33,076 bases of DNA, taken from NCBI GenBank assembly GCA_903888395.1, contig CAISTO010000257.1:1-33076 (forward strand), written 5' to 3'. The DNA comes from an uncultured Bacteroidota bacterium (GTDB lineage: Bacteria > Bacteroidota > Bacteroidia > UKL13-3). The position numbers were made by a program, and so were the translations under genes. The notes beneath the pieces are model-generated. The model was not told where the DNA came from. It was given only the letters and a program-made list of their open reading frames with translations, and did no database searches. Below are positions 27,714-33,076 of this stretch, one piece after another. How positions within the stretch are numbered: position 1 is the first letter of the stretch; every line of letters begins with the position of its first letter.

Positions 27714-28415
27714 TTAATATTCAATAGTTAAATGGTTGAGGTTTTCTTCACTATGAATTGATCTATGAAACTTTTCATATTCATTCTTACTTCCAAACCA
27801 TTCCATTACTTGGTGTTTGGATAGTTTACTTGATTTATTGGACATATGTCCATGGTATGATGAGTGAGCATAATCTTTAAAATCATTTACAAATCCATGC
27901 TTTTGTGGATTGAAATGTATGTACCAAATTAGTTGGGTAAAATATGTTTCCGAATTAACCAGTTTTCTTTTAAAAGGTGTTTCAAAAAGGCCACCGGTTC
28001 TACTTTGAGATTTATTTATACTTTTGGTGTAAGAGTTAAACAAATCAGAAAATTTTTTACTAACTAATCTATCTGGTGAGTGTAAACCTTTATTTGCATA
28101 TAGACCTGACAGGTTTTTAAAACCTGTCAGGTCTTTGCTGTTTTTAAAACTTGTCAGGTCATCGCTACTTTTAAAATTTGTTAGGTCCTCGTTAATCTCA
28201 AAACCAGACATTTCTTTTACTCGTACCAATAAATGAAAATGATTTCCTAACAAACAATACGCAAATGTCTCCAAAACTTCATCCATATAAAAAGAGTATT
28301 TTTGTAAGAAATACAAATAATTCCTTTCCTCAAAAAACAAATTAGTTCCATTTATACCTCTATTGTATATATGATAATACTTTCCTAGTTCTAATGGGCT
28401 TTCATTTGTTTTCAT
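27714..28415 (-). CDS. REP-associated tyrosine transposase (RAYT; Y1/IS200-like HUH family)
   Basis: GKYYHIYNRGINGTNLFFEERNYLYFLQKY, NHFHLLVRV (HUH motif), SDLFNSYTKSINKSQSRTGGLFETPFKRKLV, YFTQLIWYIHFNPQKHGFV (catalytic Tyr helix). Confidence 0.93.
   Translation of the reverse strand: MKTNESPLELGKYYHIYNRGINGTNLFFEERNYLYFLQKYSFYMDEVLETFAYCLLGNHFHLLVRVKEMSGFEINEDLTNFKSSDDLTSFKNSKDLTGFKNLSGLYANKGLHSPDRLVSKKFSDLFNSYTKSINKSQSRTGGLFETPFKRKLVNSETYFTQLIWYIHFNPQKHGFVNDFKDYAHSSYHGHMSNKSSKLSKHQVMEWFGSKNEYEKFHRSIHSEENLNHLTIEY
28102..28134. repeat. REP-like 33-nt palindrome inside the RAYT coding sequence
   Basis: Identical to 27671-27703 (AGACCTGACAGGTTTTTAAAACCTGTCAGGTCT); translated on the minus strand as (K)DLTGFKNLSGL. 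Confidence 0.95.
28114..28194 (-). repeat. Three tandem 27-nt direct repeats derived from the REP half-site, in frame
   Basis: 28114-28140, 28141-28167, 28168-28194: tttttaaaacctgtcaggtctttgctg / tttttaaaacttgtcaggtcatcgcta / cttttaaaatttgttaggtcctcgtta; protein NEDLTNFKS-SDDLTSFKN-SKDLTGFKN. Confidence 0.93.
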
Positions 28416-28431
28416 GTTTTTTCTGTTTATC

Positions 28432-28464
28432 AGACCTGACAGGTTTTAAAAACCTGTCAGGTCT
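28432..28464. repeat. REP-like 33-nt palindrome 5' of the RAYT gene, inverted relative to 27671 and 28102 copies
   Basis: AGACCTGACAGGTTTT-A-AAAACCTGTCAGGTCT; exact reverse complement of the 27671 copy. Confidence 0.95.
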
Positions 28465-28521
28465 TTGTATTTTAAAACCTGTCAGGTCTTTGTATTTAAA
28501 ACCTGTCAGGTCTTTGTATCT
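28449..28521. repeat. Tandem half-REP array (25, 24, 24 nt)
   Basis: aaaacctgtcaggtctttgtatttt / aaaacctgtcaggtctttgtattt / aaaacctgtcaggtctttgtatct; runs into the stop codon of the adjacent TonB-dependent receptor gene. Confidence 0.93.
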
Positions 28522-31030
28522 AAAACTTCATTTGTAACCTCACATTCAATCTGCGAGATGTTAAATAGTTTGGAACTGCCCAAGTTTGTGCTGTGGCGTC
28601 TTGTAGCCAGGTATAACTAATGGTATTGTCAACGCCTAACATATTAAATACTTCCACAGCAATATTTGCATATTTGATATTTTTTTTAAAGAAAGTATTT
28701 CTTTGTTTTGGCTTTAAATTGATGGCTATTAAATCTTTTGTAAAACCAATATCAACCCTGCGGTAACTAGGCATGGTATTGATATCGTTATACCTATTTT
28801 GGTCAGGAATTCCAAATGGAAAACCACTTCCATAAACTAACATTAAGTTTACTTTATAACTTGGATTGTTTGGAAAATAATCTTGAAATAATATGGCAAA
28901 TTGTAATGCTTGATTGGTTAAACGAGGAATGAATCTTTCAGTTTCTAAAACTCCCGCTTTAGTATATTGACCACTAATTATTTCTTGTGTGTTCATTAAA
29001 CTTAAACTTGCCCAACTTTCAGTTCCACGAACAAATTCTCCATTTACCCTTAAGTCTATACCAGTGGCGTACCCACGTGATATATTATCAGCAAAATAAC
29101 GAATGCGAACATTGTCAATTTCATAAGGAATGAGGTTACTTAAATCTTTATAATAAGCTTCTGCAGTAAATTTAAATGGTCGGTTCCAAGCTTTAAAATT
29201 CATTTCAGCACCTAATACATAATGAATAGATTTTTGCGATTTAATATTGGAATTTAAAGTGCCATCAAAGCCACGTAATTCTCTATAAAAAGGTGTTTGA
29301 TAATACCAACCATAAGATGCTTTTATAATCCAATTTTTGCGCATTTTACTGCTCCAATTTGAATCTGTTTTATTGGTTTCAAATATTTGTTTATTGTGTT
29401 TTTTGTTGGGTTCAAATGAAAACTGAAACCTAGGACTGATAACATTTTCGTTGGTAAAACTCCACCAATTGCTGCGTATTCCGTAAGTTAAAACCATGTT
29501 GTTTTGGCTGTTTAAAACCCGAGTATTTTGAACATAAGCATTCAGTCTAAATGTATTTAATGAAATACTGGTTCTTAAATAATCCAGTAAGGTTAAATTA
29601 CCATTTGAATCCAAAGTAGGTTGCGCAAAACCCGCGCTATCTCTATAATTCCATTCCTTTAATTTGTCGTTTATATTTTCAGTTTGAACAAATGTACCCC
29701 ATTGAATATTGTTTTTCCCTTTGTTATAACTTCCTCTATGACCAATGTTTATAACAGTTGCTTCTATTCCATTTCTGGCATTATTGATAAAATAACCAAC
29801 TCCTTTTAACGATTTTGCCCTTCCAAAATTTGCACTTCCTTGATCTGTTTCTAATTCGCTTAAACGGTATGCACCTTCTATGGTAAAAAGTTCGTTTTCA
29901 TTGCTGTAAAACATGGAGCTTATCAACTTCAATTGTAACCTTCGGGTTGGATTGTATACCAAACTTGCGGCTGAAGTTGTGGTTCTATATTCCATTAAAT
30001 CAGCGCCATCAAAATATACATTTAATTGCAAAGCTTGTTTCACAGTTCCAAAAGTAGTTTGCCTATCGGTTGGCACTAAAAAATACCTATTTTGAGCATA
30101 ACTGCTCAGTATACTAAAACTTAAATCAGAACGAAGATGATAAGTTAATAAAGCTTGAACATCGGTAAATGATGGCTGATAATCGCCTTTGGTATCTAGG
30201 GTTGAAACAACATATTTATTACTCCAATATCGTGCGCCAATTAAATAGGTAAATCGTAAATTTTTACTAGCACCTTCGGTTGATGCTTGAACACCTAACA
30301 AACCAACATTTAGGGAAGATGCCGTCTTTTTAGGATCTTTATATTTAATGTCTAAAACAGAACTCATTTTATCGCCATATTTGGCTTCAAATCCTCCTGC
30401 ACTAAATTTAATACTTTTTACTAAATCAGAATGAATAAAACTTAATCCTTCTTGCTGCCCACTTCTGGGTAAAAAGGGCCTGTAAATTTCAATATCATTT
30501 ACGTAAACCAAATTTTCGTCAAAGTTTCCACCACGCACATTATACTGAGCGCTCAATTCATTATTGGATGAAACACCTGGTAACGTTTTTAAAATTTGTT
30601 CTACCCCAGGAATTGGAGTTGGATTTATACTTAATTGTTTTGCATCAATGGTAAATGAACTGATTTGTTCCCTGTATCTTTCTTCTTTTATTTCAACTGC
30701 ACTTAAAACTAAACCAATATTTAGGTTTACATTTAACTCATATTTTTCCTTTGGTTTCAATGCCGGAATGTCAAAATTTTCACCTTTACTTCCAAAATAG
30801 TTAAAGCGTAATTTTATTGCATTGTTTGCATTTACAGTTATTTTATAATAACCATTTTCATTCGTTAAGCCAACAATATTTTCATTGATAACCGATACTG
30901 TAACGCCATCCATTAATTGGCCCAAACTATCGCGAACCAAACCACTAATACTTGCTTTTTCGTTTTGGGCTATTGCAAAATTATTTGCACCAATTAAAAG
31001 CAATAAAAAACAAAAGAATCTTTGCATCAA
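28520..31030 (-). CDS. TonB-dependent receptor with N-terminal carboxypeptidase-regulatory-like domain
   Basis: Signal peptide FFCFLLLLIGANNFAIAQ; ASISGLVRDSLGQLMDGVTVSVINENIVGLTNENGYYKI; plug 'PIPGVEQILKTLPGVSSNNELSAQYNVRGGNFDENLVYVNDIEIYRP'; C-terminal Phe. Confidence 0.93.
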   Translation of the reverse strand: MMQRFFCFLLLLIGANNFAIAQNEKASISGLVRDSLGQLMDGVTVSVINENIVGLTNENGYYKITVNANNAIKLRFNYFGSKGENFDIPALKPKEKYELNVNLNIGLVLSAVEIKEERYREQISSFTIDAKQLSINPTPIPGVEQILKTLPGVSSNNELSAQYNVRGGNFDENLVYVNDIEIYRPFLPRSGQQEGLSFIHSDLVKSIKFSAGGFEAKYGDKMSSVLDIKYKDPKKTASSLNVGLLGVQASTEGASKNLRFTYLIGARYWSNKYVVSTLDTKGDYQPSFTDVQALLTYHLRSDLSFSILSSYAQNRYFLVPTDRQTTFGTVKQALQLNVYFDGADLMEYRTTTSAASLVYNPTRRLQLKLISSMFYSNENELFTIEGAYRLSELETDQGSANFGRAKSLKGVGYFINNARNGIEATVINIGHRGSYNKGKNNIQWGTFVQTENINDKLKEWNYRDSAGFAQPTLDSNGNLTLLDYLRTSISLNTFRLNAYVQNTRVLNSQNNMVLTYGIRSNWWSFTNENVISPRFQFSFEPNKKHNKQIFETNKTDSNWSSKMRKNWIIKASYGWYYQTPFYRELRGFDGTLNSNIKSQKSIHYVLGAEMNFKAWNRPFKFTAEAYYKDLSNLIPYEIDNVRIRYFADNISRGYATGIDLRVNGEFVRGTESWASLSLMNTQEIISGQYTKAGVLETERFIPRLTNQALQFAILFQDYFPNNPSYKVNLMLVYGSGFPFGIPDQNRYNDINTMPSYRRVDIGFTKDLIAINLKPKQRNTFFKKNIKYANIAVEVFNMLGVDNTISYTWLQDATAQTWAVPNYLTSRRLNVRLQMKF

Positions 31031-31192
31031 ATAATTTAAAAAGTTGAGTATAGTTTTTTCTATTGCTTTGGGTTTTTGGAGAACAAAGGCAATAATAACT
31101 TTTTTAGTATAATTTTTTTTGTAAAGTTTAGTTTACCAAAACAATTTCAAAAACAACGTTCAATATAATGGTAAAGTATATTCATAAAAAAA

Positions 31193-31218
31193 GCCGAAGT
31201 TTTTAACTTCGACTTTTA
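31193..31218. terminator. Possible terminator hairpin
   Basis: A-run then AAGCCGAAGTT-ttt-AACTTCGACTT with one mismatch, downstream of the 31240..31944 minus-strand gene. Weak T-run. Confidence 0.45.
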
Positions 31219-31239
31219 AATATTTTAAAATGCAAAATG

Positions 31240-31944
31240 CTATTGTTTGATGATTTTTTGAACTACTAAACCTTTGTCACTTAAAGCATTGATCATATAC
31301 ATGCCAGCTGGCAACGATTCAATATTTATTTCATTGCTAGGTGTATTTTGGGTTAATACTACTTTGCCCATTAAATCCAATACTTGAATATTACTGATAT
31401 TTACACCTGAAATAAAAATATTGCCGCTACTAGGATTTGGGTAAATGGTAAAATTACTTTTATCAACTCTAGGAACGCCAATTTGACTTCCATTATAATC
31501 TATAATTATTGTTATAAATTGGTGTCCAAATGCTAAGTTGCTAGCTGTAAAACCTTCGTAAACAGTAAGATTTAATCTAAATGCTCTCTGCCCCCAAAAA
31601 ACGTTGTCAGCTACAGGATTTATTTTAATTAATTTTTCGTTTCTAAATCCTATTTGACCAGGAGCAAATTCAACTTTTTGTTGGGCAGGAGTAATGCTAA
31701 AATGAACTCCGTTTACTGCATTTAATGAGAGGTCAGAACTTTTGTCTTCAACTGAAAGTATAGCTGAATATGCTTGCAAAGTGCTATCTTGTTTGGAATT
31801 ATATAAAGCAATTATTACAGATGAATTAGCATCTTTATTAGAAAAACTTTGGTAGTTTTCCTTGTAATCAAAACCATAAGATATTTGTGCTTTAGCACCA
31901 ACAAATAGCAATGTGCAAATTAATGATAAGTATATTTTTTTCAT
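31240..31944 (-). CDS. Small secreted T9SS type A sorting domain-containing protein
   Basis: Signal peptide (KKIYLSLICTLLFVGAKA); C-terminus 'FTIYPNPSSGNIFISGVNISNIQVLDLMGKVVLTQ...LPAGMYMINALSDKGLVVQKIIKQ'. Confidence 0.88.
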   Translation of the reverse strand: MKKIYLSLICTLLFVGAKAQISYGFDYKENYQSFSNKDANSSVIIALYNSKQDSTLQAYSAILSVEDKSSDLSLNAVNGVHFSITPAQQKVEFAPGQIGFRNEKLIKINPVADNVFWGQRAFRLNLTVYEGFTASNLAFGHQFITIIIDYNGSQIGVPRVDKSNFTIYPNPSSGNIFISGVNISNIQVLDLMGKVVLTQNTPSNEINIESLPAGMYMINALSDKGLVVQKIIKQ

Positions 31945-32036
31945 AATAGTAGTATTCGTTTCGGATTACAATAATAACGATTTGATTGATTTAAGCAAAT
32001 CAAAAATAGTTGCTTTTACTTTAAAAATAAAATATT

Positions 32037-33076
32037 TTAACGAATTCTTATTTTTTCGCCCACTTTTATTAGGTTCAAATTCCCATTATTTAACTGCCTT
32101 AAATTAGTTACAGGCACATTGAATTTTCTGCTGATTGCAAATAGTGTTTCTCCTTTTCCTACTTGATAATAATAGGGATCATTGGTATCAAGTTGCGGTT
32201 TATTTTCAGCTATCATTGAGTTTTTAACAGGTACAATTATCAATCTTTGGTCTATTTTAATGTCATTATTTTCAATGGTATTGATAGCTTTTAAATCGGA
32301 TACAGATATATTATACATTTTAGAAATTGCAAAAAGCGTTTCTCCATGTCTAACGATGTGATAACCTGGAACTGGTTGTGGTTCCTTGGTATCGGCACTT
32401 GGTAAATTAGGATTTACAATTAATTTTTGGCCAATTTCAATATTATTATTTTTCAAGGCATTTAAAAATTGCAAAGCTTCTACTTTTACGTTGTATTTTT
32501 TTGCTATTCCATATAAAGTTTCACCTGCTTGTACGGTATGAAAAAATGATAATTCAGATTTTTTTTCTTCCAAAGTGTCAAAATAACTCAATGTATTTTC
32601 ATTTATAGGATACATTGTTTCTATATTTTTCATTGGGTCTTCGTAAACTGTTTCATTTAAAACAATGGTATCAATTTTAATTACATTAGGTGAAATTTCA
32701 GTTTTTATTATTTCAACTGAATCTTTTTGAATGGTATTATCAGCTATAATAATTGCTTGTTTTCTATTATTGTTTAAATAAATTAATTGTCCAACGGCTG
32801 GTTGTTGGCTTAAAATTAAATTGTTTCTTGAAAGAATTCTTTCTATTTTTATACCAAAACGCTGAGAAATACTGTGAATATTATCTCCTTTTGCAAAAGT
32901 ATAAGTTTCAATTTCAGCTTTATTTTTTTTATGTTTTAGGTAAATGGTATCACCGGCTTTACATTCATCGTCTTTTTGTAAATCGTTGAATTTATAAATA
33001 TTGAAAACTTTAATATCATAATTTAAAGCTATTTGAGCGTAGCTTTCATTGGCTTTTGCAGTAATAGCCGGCACAC
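32037..33076 (-). CDS. LysM-repeat protein (probably the C-terminal part of a LysM-containing cell-wall hydrolase), truncated by the window edge
   Basis: Repeated LysM signatures: FHTVQAGETLYGIAKKYNVKVEALQFLN, YHIVRHGETLFAISKMYNISVSDLKAIN, YYQVGKGETLFAISRKFNVPVTNLRQLN. ORF runs to the window end, so the listed GTG start is probably internal. Confidence 0.85.
   Translation of the reverse strand, partial: VPAITAKANESYAQIALNYDIKVFNIYKFNDLQKDDECKAGDTIYLKHKKNKAEIETYTFAKGDNIHSISQRFGIKIERILSRNNLILSQQPAVGQLIYLNNNRKQAIIIADNTIQKDSVEIIKTEISPNVIKIDTIVLNETVYEDPMKNIETMYPINENTLSYFDTLEEKKSELSFFHTVQAGETLYGIAKKYNVKVEALQFLNALKNNNIEIGQKLIVNPNLPSADTKEPQPVPGYHIVRHGETLFAISKMYNISVSDLKAINTIENNDIKIDQRLIIVPVKNSMIAENKPQLDTNDPYYYQVGKGETLFAISRKFNVPVTNLRQLNNGNLNLIKVGEKIRIR

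Noticed and set aside
28114-28194. Short regularly spaced direct repeats resembling a mini-CRISPR
   Set aside because: Period is only 27 nt with almost no spacer, the units lie in frame inside the RAYT ORF, and the repeat is a half-REP; no cas genes are present.

Overview
AT-rich chromosomal window from a member of the Bacteroidota (T9SS sorting domains, SusC/SusD pair, TonB-dependent receptors). It holds a tRNA-Val(UAC) and about 18 protein genes: AsmA-like protein, outer-membrane beta-barrel protein, urocanate hydratase, DUF4403 protein, a 1801-aa repetitive T9SS cargo adhesin, S46 dipeptidyl-peptidase, LPP20 lipoprotein, YebC, SusD, SusC, a chorismate mutase/U32 'peptidase'/ferredoxin overlapping operon, a fused SpmA/SpmB-like membrane protein, a ClC channel with CBS domains, a REP-associated (RAYT/Y1) transposase, a TonB-dependent receptor, a small T9SS cargo protein and a truncated LysM protein. 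Two regions stand out. (1) The RAYT locus (27671-28521) has perfect 33-nt palindromes built on ACCTGWCAGGT on both sides of the gene and also inside its reading frame. The internal copies form an in-frame 27-nt/9-aa tandem array. A rearranged copy of the same element lies 13 kb away at 14829-14861. (2) The operon at 22559-24309 couples a stand-alone chorismate mutase-like protein, a four-Cys U32 protein and a [4Fe-4S] ferredoxin by 8-nt overlaps. This resembles a dedicated prephenate-dependent RNA-hydroxylation module. All calls come from reading the sequence and the supplied ORF translations; no database search was run.
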